NCBI GenBank assembly: GCA_036744635.1 | Contig: DAIOHQ010000248.1 | Span: forward strand, 1 to 7,215 | Source: DAIOHQ01 sp036744635 | GTDB lineage: Bacteria > Planctomycetota > Phycisphaerae > Tepidisphaerales > Tepidisphaeraceae | Length of the DNA: 7,215 bases | Direction: 5' to 3' | Shown here: positions 1-5,527 of the stretch, one piece after another | Layout of the letters: the number at the start of each line of letters is the position of its first letter | Position numbering within the stretch: position 1 is the stretch's first letter | Notes under the pieces: generated by a model | Told to the model about the DNA's origin: nothing | Database searches by the model: none | Seen by the model: the letters and a program-made list of their open reading frames with translations, nothing else | Program-made: the position numbers and the translations under genes

Positions 1-7
1 AAGCGAT

Positions 8-132
8 AGCGCTCTGCCGTAGCACGGGTTTTCCTGAACCCGTGCCAAACGGTGCGGCAACCTCACGAGCTGTTGGAATCGAAAGGGTTCTGGCACGGGT
101 TGGAAACCCGTGCTACGCAAGAGCAGAGCGCT
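8..132. repeat. Inverted pair of palindromic repeats (REP/MITE-like)
   Basis: Two copies of one palindrome face each other. The left copy is GTAG followed by a 9-bp stem, GCACGGGTT (22-30) with AACCCGTGC (37-45), around a 6-base loop. The right copy has the same stem at 93-101 and 105-113 with a 3-base loop, followed by CTAC, which is the GTAG head in reverse. The inverted relation extends outward: AGCGCTCTGC at 8-17 is the exact reverse complement of 123-132. The whole block is therefore one compound inverted-repeat element of about 125 bp. No ORF in it is credible; the peptides it encodes are repeat-derived. It lies upstream of the K+ transporter gene. Its mechanism of spread is not visible here, since no transposase is present. 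Confidence 0.8.
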
Positions 133-143
133 GCGCTTCGGGC

Positions 144-164
144 GCATGGGCTGGTAGCCCATGC
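144..164. repeat. Third palindrome, GCATGGGCT variant
   Basis: A 9-bp perfect stem, GCATGGGCT (144-152) with AGCCCATGC (156-164), encloses a GGT loop. It resembles the neighbouring GCACGGGTT palindromes in size and layout but has different arm bases, so it looks like a sub-family member. It lies about 80 bases upstream of the transporter start and could be in its leader, but it has no T-tract in either direction that would make it a terminator. Confidence 0.65.
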
Positions 165-241
165 CACATTGAAAGCAACATCGCTCCATTCGCCACAGAT
201 AAGTGTTACAGCCGGCAAGCCGTTCTTCTCGCAACAATCTC

Positions 242-1525
242 ATGGCCGACGAACTTTCCGCAACGCTTCCAATCGACCCTCCGTTTGCACGGCGCGCCGG
301 GCATGATCCGCTCATTGCTTTGCTGATCGCCGGCTATCTTGCGATCGTGCTTGCGGCGATCGCATTTTTTCACTTCACCGGTGACACCGTTCACACCGCC
401 GATCTCGGTTGGGATCGCGCCACCTTCATTACGCTCAATGCCGCGACGCTTACGGGGTTTCAGCAGAACACCCGTGTCGGCGATTTTTTGCCGGCCGCCC
501 AGTTCATGCTCTTCTTTCTCACCCTGGCCGGGTCGCTGTTCAGCATGGTGGCGGGCGGCGTTCTCGTCTGCCGCATCCTGCGGCTGGAATACTCGACCGG
601 GCGCATCGTGCTCGGCGCCGTGATTCTCGAAACCATTGGCATGGTGGTCGGCGGACTTGCCCTATCGCCCGGACAGACGCTCTGCAGCGGCATTTTCAAC
701 GGGGCGGCCGCTCTCGGCAACAGCGGGCTGCATCTCGGCAAATCACCTGATCTTTCCGAAGCGCAGCTTCATGCGATCCTGCTGCCGCTGAGCATTCTTG
801 GCGGACTGGGCCTGCCGGTGGTGATGGAACTTTTCGACGGACTCTGGTCGCGCCGGGCGCTCTCCACCCACGCCCGGACGGTTCTGACCCTTACGTGTCT
901 GCTGTATCTTCTGACGGTCGCGGTATGGCTGCTGCTGGGCTGGCCGGACTCCGATGCCGGTGTCCATCCCGAATCGGACGTGGTCGGAGTCAGCGTCACG
1001 GATTGGCCGGCGGTGAGGAAGCTTGCCGTTGCCGCCTCCACCGCGGCGGTGAATCTGCGCACGCCGGGCTTCGCCGCGAGCTTCTCTGACCAATTCCCTT
1101 ATCCCGCGATGGAATGGTGTGGAATGTTGCTGATGCTGATCGGCGCTGCCCCGGCCGGGACCGGGGGTGGCGTCAAGACCACGACGATCGCGCAGATCGT
1201 CCTGGGGGTTCGCAATGCCCTCACCGGCCGGCCGGTTGGCCGCGCGTTTGGCATCGCCGCGACGTGGCTGGGGTTCTACTGCCTGATGGTGCTGGTAGCG
1301 CTGCTGTTCCTGTTGAACAGCGAGCCGGACTTGCCGGCCGACCGCATTCTCTTCCTGACCATCAGCGCCGCCAGCAATGTCGGGCTGTCGCATAATCCGC
1401 TTTCCATCGTCAAGGGGGGCATGTACATGCTCTCCACCACAATGCTGCTTGGCCGCGTTGCGCCGGTGCTGGTTCTCTGGTGGATGTCCCGGTCCACCGC
1501 CAACGCGCAGCTTGCGGTTGGGTGA
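242..1525 (+). CDS. TrkH/KtrB-family K+ transporter, membrane subunit
   Basis: This is the pore-forming subunit of a Trk/Ktr-type potassium (or sodium/potassium) uptake system in the inner membrane. All four pore-loop glycines of the family can be seen: LTGF at residues 70-73, NSGL at 160-163, TPGFAA at 274-279 and NVGLS at 379-383. The family signature AGTGGGVKTTT is at 305-315. Hydrophobic segments run through the whole protein, beginning around residues 24-44. The length of 427 residues is closer to KtrB than to the longer TrkH of E. coli, so I do not choose a symbol. I prefer the ATG at 242. An in-frame GTG at 203 would add 13 residues, but they are not hydrophobic and neither start has a convincing Shine-Dalgarno sequence. 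The cytosolic NAD-binding partner (TrkA/KtrA) is not in the window and could lie upstream. Family assignment is firm; ion selectivity and start are less so. Confidence 0.93.
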   Translation: MADELSATLPIDPPFARRAGHDPLIALLIAGYLAIVLAAIAFFHFTGDTVHTADLGWDRATFITLNAATLTGFQQNTRVGDFLPAAQFMLFFLTLAGSLFSMVAGGVLVCRILRLEYSTGRIVLGAVILETIGMVVGGLALSPGQTLCSGIFNGAAALGNSGLHLGKSPDLSEAQLHAILLPLSILGGLGLPVVMELFDGLWSRRALSTHARTVLTLTCLLYLLTVAVWLLLGWPDSDAGVHPESDVVGVSVTDWPAVRKLAVAASTAAVNLRTPGFAASFSDQFPYPAMEWCGMLLMLIGAAPAGTGGGVKTTTIAQIVLGVRNALTGRPVGRAFGIAATWLGFYCLMVLVALLFLLNSEPDLPADRILFLTISAASNVGLSHNPLSIVKGGMYMLSTTMLLGRVAPVLVLWWMSRSTANAQLAVG

Positions 1526-1537
1526 ACGGCGATACTG

Positions 1538-1594
1538 GTAGGGGCGGGGTCTCCCCGCCCTCTGCTGTTGCGTACGAATGCGGGCGGGGAGACC
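1538..1594. repeat. GC-rich palindrome pair between convergent genes
   Basis: GTAG at 1538-1541 leads into an 8-bp stem, GGGCGGGG (1542-1549) with CCCCGCCC (1553-1560), around a TCT loop. A second half-copy at 1582-1594 (GGGCGGGGAGACC) is the exact 13-bp reverse complement of 1548-1560. The layout (GTAG head, short palindrome, inverted partner) matches the GCACGGGTT repeats at 8-132 but with different arms. It lies between the ends of the convergent transporter and exported-protein genes. A hairpin here could help end transcription from both sides, but there is no T-tract, so a terminator role is only an inference. Confidence 0.65.
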
Positions 1595-1615
1595 AAACGA
1601 TCTACTCTCCCTTTG

Positions 1616-2236
1616 CTATTCCCCGGTTGCCGGTTTGCTGGTGGAACTGGCCAGCTTGGCATCGCGGAACTTCATTACCATTGCCTTGCGCGCATCCGCC
1701 ATGGAGGCATACTTTCCATCCTTGATCTCGCCGGCCACTTCCTCCATCACCCGGTTCAAAATGCTCAACGTCTGCAAATCTTCCGGCCGAGGTTGAAGCG
1801 AGGTCAGATCGACCTTCCACTGATCGGCGATTTTCTTGAGCTTGATGGCGCGGCCGGCGCCTTCCCTGGGCGTGAGCGTGGCGGCGTCGCCATCGACCGA
1901 TTCCTGGGCCTCATCGATGTTCTTCAAATCCCACTGCTGCATCGGCTGCACGATGCTCCGCCCCTCCTCCCCCCACTTCCCCACCGCGGCGTCGGTGATG
2001 CGTTGGCGGGCATTGAAAATTCCCACCAGGAGATCGACCACCTTCATCTGCTGCTCATCACCTGTAACGCACTGGTGGGCGAGCTCCTTGTGCCCATCGT
2101 GAACCGCCGCCGCGAACGCACGGGCGGCCGCTTTGGGATTCGACAAATCCGGCTCCCCCCCTGCCGCACCGGAAGCCGCGAGCGACGAACAAAGCGACAA
2201 GACCACGAACGATGACACAGAAAGCCAATTTCGCAT
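1616..2236 (-). CDS. Sec-exported protein of unknown function
   Basis: The 206-residue product begins with a clear signal peptide: Arg2, a hydrophobic core at about residues 5-21, then a small-residue stretch (ASGAAGGE) suited to signal peptidase I, probably cleaving near residues 24-26. A Cys at 16 is preceded by LSL, which is a poor lipobox, so a lipoprotein is less likely. The mature part is charged and soluble. Residues 34-51 (PKAAARAFAAAVHDG...) followed by a region ending in KIADQWKVDL (135-144) recall NTF2/SnoaL-like or DUF4878-type secreted proteins, in which a helix is followed by a curved sheet. That fold is a guess from pattern only. The start is well supported: AAGGAG lies 4 bases upstream of the ATG on the minus strand (2241-2246). 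The gene converges on the K+ transporter and diverges from the large membrane protein. No function can be assigned. Confidence 0.78.
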   Translation of the reverse strand: MRNWLSVSSFVVLSLCSSLAASGAAGGEPDLSNPKAAARAFAAAVHDGHKELAHQCVTGDEQQMKVVDLLVGIFNARQRITDAAVGKWGEEGRSIVQPMQQWDLKNIDEAQESVDGDAATLTPREGAGRAIKLKKIADQWKVDLTSLQPRPEDLQTLSILNRVMEEVAGEIKDGKYASMADARKAMVMKFRDAKLASSTSKPATGE

Positions 2237-2329
2237 GATGCTCCTTCACCCCTTCGCCGGGGCAGAAGACTATCGCGGCGGCTTCGTTCTGCCAACGGCC
2301 ACGCATGAAGCATTTCGAGCCGGCCGCTT

Positions 2330-2356
2330 TTGCAATGCGGCGCACGCCACTACAAT
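2330..2356 (+). promoter_or_regulatory. Possible sigma70-like promoter
   Basis: TTGCAA (2330-2335) and TACAAT (2351-2356) resemble -35 and -10 boxes. They are separated by 15 bases, which is shorter than the usual 17. The -10 box is 23 bases upstream of the ATG at 2380, giving a short leader that still contains the GGAG ribosome-binding site. If real, it would rule out the upstream in-frame ATG at 2305 as the start. This is a pattern match only. Confidence 0.3.
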
Positions 2357-2368
2357 CGCCGCCCTCTC

Positions 2369-2372
2369 GGAG
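2369..2372 (+). promoter_or_regulatory. Ribosome-binding site setting the start at 2380
   Basis: GGAG lies 7 bases before the ATG at 2380. The longer in-frame start at 2305 has no comparable motif and would add 25 residues without recognisable domain character, so the shorter start is preferred. A further in-frame ATG at 2386 is two codons later. Confidence 0.6.
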
Positions 2373-2379
2373 CAACTGC

Positions 2380-4683
2380 ATGACCATGACTGAATCGGAA
2401 GCATTGCCTCAAATTGAAGAACAACCTGCGGCACCGGCCGCCCCGGTGACGCCCGCAGACCCACCGGCAAAGCGCCGGCCATACCTGGATCTGCTGCTCA
2501 TCAGCTTCCTGCTGCTGTTCTTCGAATTGGCGTGCATTCGCTGGTTCGGCAGCATGGTGATTTTCCTGACCTATTTCACCAACATCGTGCTGATGGCGTG
2601 CTTCCTGGGGATGAGCGTCGGCTGCCTGGCGGCATCCCGCAAGACCAATTTCATCAACTGGGTGATCCCGCTGTCGCTGCTGGCGGTGGCGATGGCGTGG
2701 GGCGTCTTTTATTTTTATGGCCATTTTCCCGACAAGCTTTCCATCAGCATGGGTGAGAGCGGCTCGGCCACGAAGTTGATCTATTTCGGAACGGAATATC
2801 GGCCCCCCGATCCTTCGCGGCTGATCGTGCCGATCTGGATTCCGGCTGGCGTGTTCTTCGCGCTGATCGCGCTGATCTTCGTCGGCCTGGGTCAGGTGAT
2901 GGGACGGAGCTTCGATGCGATCGACAATCGCGTCGCGGCCTACACGACCAACGTCTTCGGCAGCCTGCTGGGGATCGCGGCGTTCTTCGGCGCCTCCTGG
3001 TTCGGCACCTCGCCGCATCTGTGGTTCGCGATCTGTATCGTGCTGGTGCTCTTGTTCGTGACCAAGTGGAGCGCCGTGCAGATTTTCGGCCAGCTTGCCT
3101 TGCTGTTCATCATCGCGATGACCGCGTTTGGCCAGGGGGAAAAGGGCGAGGTGCGCTGGTCACCCTACTACAAAATCCGCTACACCCCGCAGACGCGCGA
3201 GATCGACACCAACAACATCAGCCACCAGCAGATGGTGGACATCGGCCCGGGCGGGCCGGGGTATGCGCTGCCGCACCTGTTGAATCGGGATGCGGGAAAC
3301 AAGCCGTTCAAAGAGATTCTGATCATCGGCGCCGGCTCGGGGAATGACGTGGCGGCCGCGTGCCGTTATGGCGATGCCGATACGCACATCGACGCCGTCG
3401 AGATCGATCCGGTCATCCAATCCATCGGCGCGGCCGATCATCCCAACAGCCCGTACGCCGATCCGCGCGTGAAATACTACAACGATGATGGGCGCAGCTT
3501 TCTCAAGAAGAACGCGCCGAAGAAATATGATCTGATCGTGTACGCGCTGGTTGATTCGCTGGTGCTGCACTCGGGTTATTCCAGCATCCGGCTGGAGAGT
3601 TTTCTGTTCACGGAAGAGGCGTTTGCCGACATCCGCGGCCGGCTGAAAGAGGATGGCGTCTTCTGCATGTACAACTACTACCGCCAGGGTTGGGTGGTCG
3701 GGCGGCTGGCGAAGATGGCACTGGACCAGTTTGGGGCATCGCCTCTGGTGATGGCGCTGCCGTACCAGGCGGAGATCGGCGAGGGCCTGAACCTCGACAA
3801 CGTGCGCACCTTCATCCTCGTCGGCAACGGTAAAGAGAATCACACGGTCGATTCGATCCGGGCGAAGTTCGCGGAGAACGGTTCGTTCTGGGTGAACGAG
3901 CGCCCGCAGTTCAACGGCGTCAACTCCTTTCGTGCTGACATGCCGTTCATCCCCGGCGCCGGCCAGTGGCACAAGATCGCCCCGGCCAAGGTGGACACGG
4001 CGGCGGTGGCGCTGACGCCGACGGACAATTGGCCGTTCTTGTATCTCAAGGACAAGGCGATCCCGCGCCATCCCAGTCTCGACGGAATACTGGTGATCGC
4101 GGCGGTCTCGCTGGTGATTCTGCTGGCGTTCGCGCCGGTGCGGCGGATTCGGCCGAACGGGCAGATGTTCTTCCTGGGCGCGGGTTTCATGCTGCTGGAG
4201 ACCAAGGGAGTGGTCCACATGGCGCTGCTCTTCGGATCGACCTGGGTGGTGAACTCGTTCGTGTTCGCGGCGATTCTGGTGATGATCCTGTGCAGCAACT
4301 TGTACGTGCTGGCGCTCCGGCCGCGCAAGCTTTGGCCGTATTATCTGTTGCTCGCCGCGGCGCTGCTGGTGAACGTGTTCGTGCCGATGCGCTATTTCCT
4401 GTCGCTATCGGGCACCCTGCGGCCGGTGGTATCGTGCGCGGTGATTTTCGTGCCGATCTTCTTCGCCGGAGTGATCTTCGCCACCAGTTTTCGCGACAGC
4501 ACACAGCCGGACATCGACATGGGTTCAAACATCGCCGGCATCATTCTCGGCGGCTTGAGCGAATATTTTTCGCTGATGCTGGGGTTCAATTATCTGCTGG
4601 GGATTGCCATCGCGTTTTATCTGCTCTCGATGGTGCTGCGGCGACGGATGCCCCTGGCGCCCGCGCCTCCGGTTGTCTCGTAG
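2380..4683 (+). CDS. Membrane protein with spermidine-synthase-like SAM domain
   Basis: This 767-residue protein is a fused membrane/spermidine-synthase-like protein. A Pro/Ala-rich tail (about 1-33) precedes an N-terminal block of roughly seven hydrophobic segments (about 36-255), including FELACIRWFGS at 48-58. A soluble Rossmann-type domain follows, with the SAM-binding loop IGAGSGND (316-323), acidic VEID (340-343), DDGRSFL (369-375) and YDLIVYALVDS (383-393). The C-terminal membrane block carries FFLGAGFMLLETKG (from 597) and MGSNIAGIILGG (from 714), both typical of this fusion family. Canonical aminopropyltransferases have an Asp pair after the YD strand; here the first position reads Tyr/Ala and only Asp392 remains nearby. 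True spermidine synthesis is therefore doubtful; another SAM- or decarboxylated-SAM-dependent reaction at the membrane is possible. No speD-like gene is adjacent. The TAG stop lies inside a palindromic repeat. Confidence 0.87.
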   Translation: MTMTESEALPQIEEQPAAPAAPVTPADPPAKRRPYLDLLLISFLLLFFELACIRWFGSMVIFLTYFTNIVLMACFLGMSVGCLAASRKTNFINWVIPLSLLAVAMAWGVFYFYGHFPDKLSISMGESGSATKLIYFGTEYRPPDPSRLIVPIWIPAGVFFALIALIFVGLGQVMGRSFDAIDNRVAAYTTNVFGSLLGIAAFFGASWFGTSPHLWFAICIVLVLLFVTKWSAVQIFGQLALLFIIAMTAFGQGEKGEVRWSPYYKIRYTPQTREIDTNNISHQQMVDIGPGGPGYALPHLLNRDAGNKPFKEILIIGAGSGNDVAAACRYGDADTHIDAVEIDPVIQSIGAADHPNSPYADPRVKYYNDDGRSFLKKNAPKKYDLIVYALVDSLVLHSGYSSIRLESFLFTEEAFADIRGRLKEDGVFCMYNYYRQGWVVGRLAKMALDQFGASPLVMALPYQAEIGEGLNLDNVRTFILVGNGKENHTVDSIRAKFAENGSFWVNERPQFNGVNSFRADMPFIPGAGQWHKIAPAKVDTAAVALTPTDNWPFLYLKDKAIPRHPSLDGILVIAAVSLVILLAFAPVRRIRPNGQMFFLGAGFMLLETKGVVHMALLFGSTWVVNSFVFAAILVMILCSNLYVLALRPRKLWPYYLLLAAALLVNVFVPMRYFLSLSGTLRPVVSCAVIFVPIFFAGVIFATSFRDSTQPDIDMGSNIAGIILGGLSEYFSLMLGFNYLLGIAIAFYLLSMVLRRRMPLAPAPPVVS

Positions 4684-4807
4684 CATGGGTTTCCAACCCA
4701 TGCCGGGTACGGTTGGTATCTACAAACCGCCATTCGGCGCGGAATCTACCGGTCCTGCGGGCATGAGCATTCCGAGCCACTGGACACGGGTTGAAAACCC
4801 GTGCTAC
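4680..4807. repeat. Second inverted pair of the palindromic repeat
   Basis: The left copy is GTAG (4680-4683) leading into GCATGGGTT (4683-4691) with AACCCATGC (4695-4703), loop TCC. The right copy is CACGGGTT (4785-4792) with AACCCGTG (4796-4803), loop GAA, then CTAC (the reversed GTAG head) at 4804-4807. The pair has the same head-to-head inverted layout as 8-132. Read on the minus strand, the right copy and its flank (AGCCGCTCTCCCGTAGCACGG) closely match the left copy at 9-27, so the repeat unit extends beyond the palindrome itself. The 81 bases between the two stems show no gene. Confidence 0.75.
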
Positions 4808-4820
4808 GGGAGAGCGGCTA

Positions 4821-4863
4821 CCAATAAAAACAGCGCCGGACGATTGATTGCATCGTCCGGCGC
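4821..4863 (-). terminator. Intrinsic terminator, minus strand
   Basis: A perfect 12-bp stem, GCGCCGGACGAT (4833-4844) with ATCGTCCGGCGC (4852-4863), encloses a 7-base loop. Read on the minus strand it is followed directly by TGTTTTTATT, a proper T-tract, so it fits a factor-independent terminator for transcription coming from the right. On the plus strand the stem is followed only by GAAATTT, so termination of the large membrane gene there would be weaker. A strong minus-strand terminator implies a minus-strand transcript from the 4960-5150 region, where a small ORF lies. Confidence 0.72.
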
Positions 4864-4957
4864 GAAATTTCCTGCACAACTTGCGGTCTATCCGGTTAAG
4901 CGCCTCTTTCAATGCGCCGATGGAATAGGTGGATTAAAGCGTGCGCACGCCATTTGC

Positions 4958-5059
4958 TCAGCGCAGGCCCAGGGCCCCTGCGGTGAGGGCGGCCGCGGCG
5001 GCGGCGAAGACCGTCAGCTCCGCGACGTGCCCGAGTGTTGCAAGCATCCAGTTTGGCAT
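4958..5059 (-). CDS. Candidate small single-span membrane protein
   Basis: This candidate gene of 33 residues begins MPNWMLATLGHVAE and continues into an Ala/Leu-rich stretch ending ALTAGALGLR. Residues 4-31 would form a single transmembrane helix containing His11 and Glu14. The start is favoured by GGGAG (5066-5070 on the minus strand), 6 bases before this ATG. An adjacent ATG at 5060-5062 would add one Met with only 3 bases of spacing. The reading frame is open back to 5143, but that extension is Arg-rich and lacks a ribosome-binding site. A strong intrinsic terminator lies about 95 bases downstream on the same strand. The combination of ribosome-binding site, hydrophobic product and terminator is better than chance would usually give, but Ala/Leu-rich frames are common in GC-rich DNA. 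No homologous family is recognised. Confidence 0.42.
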   Translation of the reverse strand: MPNWMLATLGHVAELTVFAAAAAALTAGALGLR

Positions 5060-5284
5060 CATCAACTCCCGCGTGTCGGGCCCGCTGGCCCTGGTGTACC
5101 GATGCGACCGGCCGCTCCGCAGCCACCTGGCCCCAAACTCCATGGGCCCGTCACACCATTTGCATCGACGGTTGCGCTCCCGCCGCTTTGGATGATTTCC
5201 AAAACAATCCGCACGAAAACAAGAAATCCGCCGCTAAACGTGAATACGTGGGACTTTCAGCGGATATCCGGTCCACAAGGGGCG

Positions 5285-5329
5285 GTTATCGGACGTGAGC
5301 GTGCGCGGATAGAATAGTTATCGGACGTG
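5285..5329. repeat. 13-bp direct repeat, 32-base period
   Basis: GTTATCGGACGTG occurs at 5285-5297 and again, identically, at 5317-5329. The 19 bases between the copies are unrelated. Two copies are too few for an array; a pair of binding sites or a remnant duplication is possible. It lies about 70 bases upstream of a candidate small ORF. Confidence 0.6.
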
Positions 5330-5398
5330 GCAAGAATTGCGGTCTGCGGCGAAATGTGGCGACCGCACGAGAGGCAAATCAGCCGAGGAGTTGAAATA

Positions 5399-5485
5399 AT
5401 GCAACCACCCGAACACGAGCCAATGGCGGTTGACATTTATCAGATCGCCGGCGAGGAGATGAGTAAACGGACCGCAGCGCGATAG
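5399..5485 (+). CDS. Candidate 28-codon ORF with strong RBS
   Basis: The ATG at 5399 follows GAGGAG (5385-5390) by 8 bases, one of the better Shine-Dalgarno matches in the window. The product begins MQPPEHEPMAVDIYQIAGEE and ends MSKRTAAR. It is hydrophilic, with no signal peptide, membrane span or recognised motif. Upstream is a 7-bp hairpin, TGCGGTC (5338-5344) with GACCGCA (5361-5367), and a direct repeat. The ORF converges on hisA. It could be a real small protein, the remnant of a longer gene, or chance; the low confidence reflects its length and lack of any family. Confidence 0.3.
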   Translation: MQPPEHEPMAVDIYQIAGEEMSKRTAAR

Positions 5486-5511
5486 GCGCAGCCAGCAAAC
5501 GTCACCGGGCG

Positions 5512-5527
5512 GCCGGGCATCGCCGGC
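5512..5527 (-). terminator. Weak hairpin just after hisA
   Basis: Read on the minus strand, a 5-bp stem (GCCGG with CCGGC, 6-base loop) begins directly after the hisA stop codon. There is no T-tract after it and the stem is short, so termination is only possible, not shown. No better terminator for hisA was seen before 5440. Confidence 0.2.

Larger units (their letters stand above)
4684..5527. other. Long intergenic region without a large gene
   Basis: About 840 bases separate the large membrane protein gene from the end of hisA. Long open frames exist on both strands here, but they run through the palindromic repeats and the terminator hairpin and show no domain character, so I do not accept them as genes. 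What can be supported is listed separately: the repeat pair, a minus-strand terminator, two candidate small ORFs and a direct repeat. No tRNA cloverleaf or known RNA family was recognised. Parts of the region, for example about 4864-4957 and 5144-5280, show nothing identifiable. Confidence 0.6.

Noticed and set aside
8..164. CRISPR-like array at the left edge
   Set aside because: The repeats are inverted rather than direct, unevenly spaced and of two arm types; there are no regular spacers and no cas genes.
169..203. Possible promoter TTGAAA ... AGATAA ahead of the K+ transporter
   Set aside because: The spacing of about 21 bases or more is too long for a sigma70-type promoter and no better -10 is present.
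1568..2215. A 215-codon plus-strand open frame
   Set aside because: It lies antisense to the exported protein, which has a signal peptide and an AAGGAG ribosome-binding site; the plus frame has neither.
3160..4218. A 352-codon minus-strand open frame
   Set aside because: It is antisense to the conserved spermidine-synthase-like domain, Arg/His-rich as expected from a GC-rich shadow frame, with no family character.
4586..4912. A 108-codon minus-strand open frame
   Set aside because: It needs a non-ATG start, reads through the minus-strand terminator and the repeats, and ends within the membrane protein gene; its peptide contains repeat-derived words.
4604..5317. A 237-codon plus-strand open frame after the membrane protein gene
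   Set aside because: It begins inside the coding end of the membrane protein in another frame, then runs through both palindromes and the terminator hairpin, and has no domain or consistent composition.
5430..5435. A perfect TTGACA -35 box
   Set aside because: No -10-like sequence follows at 15-19 bases, and it lies inside the candidate small ORF; chance is the simpler explanation.
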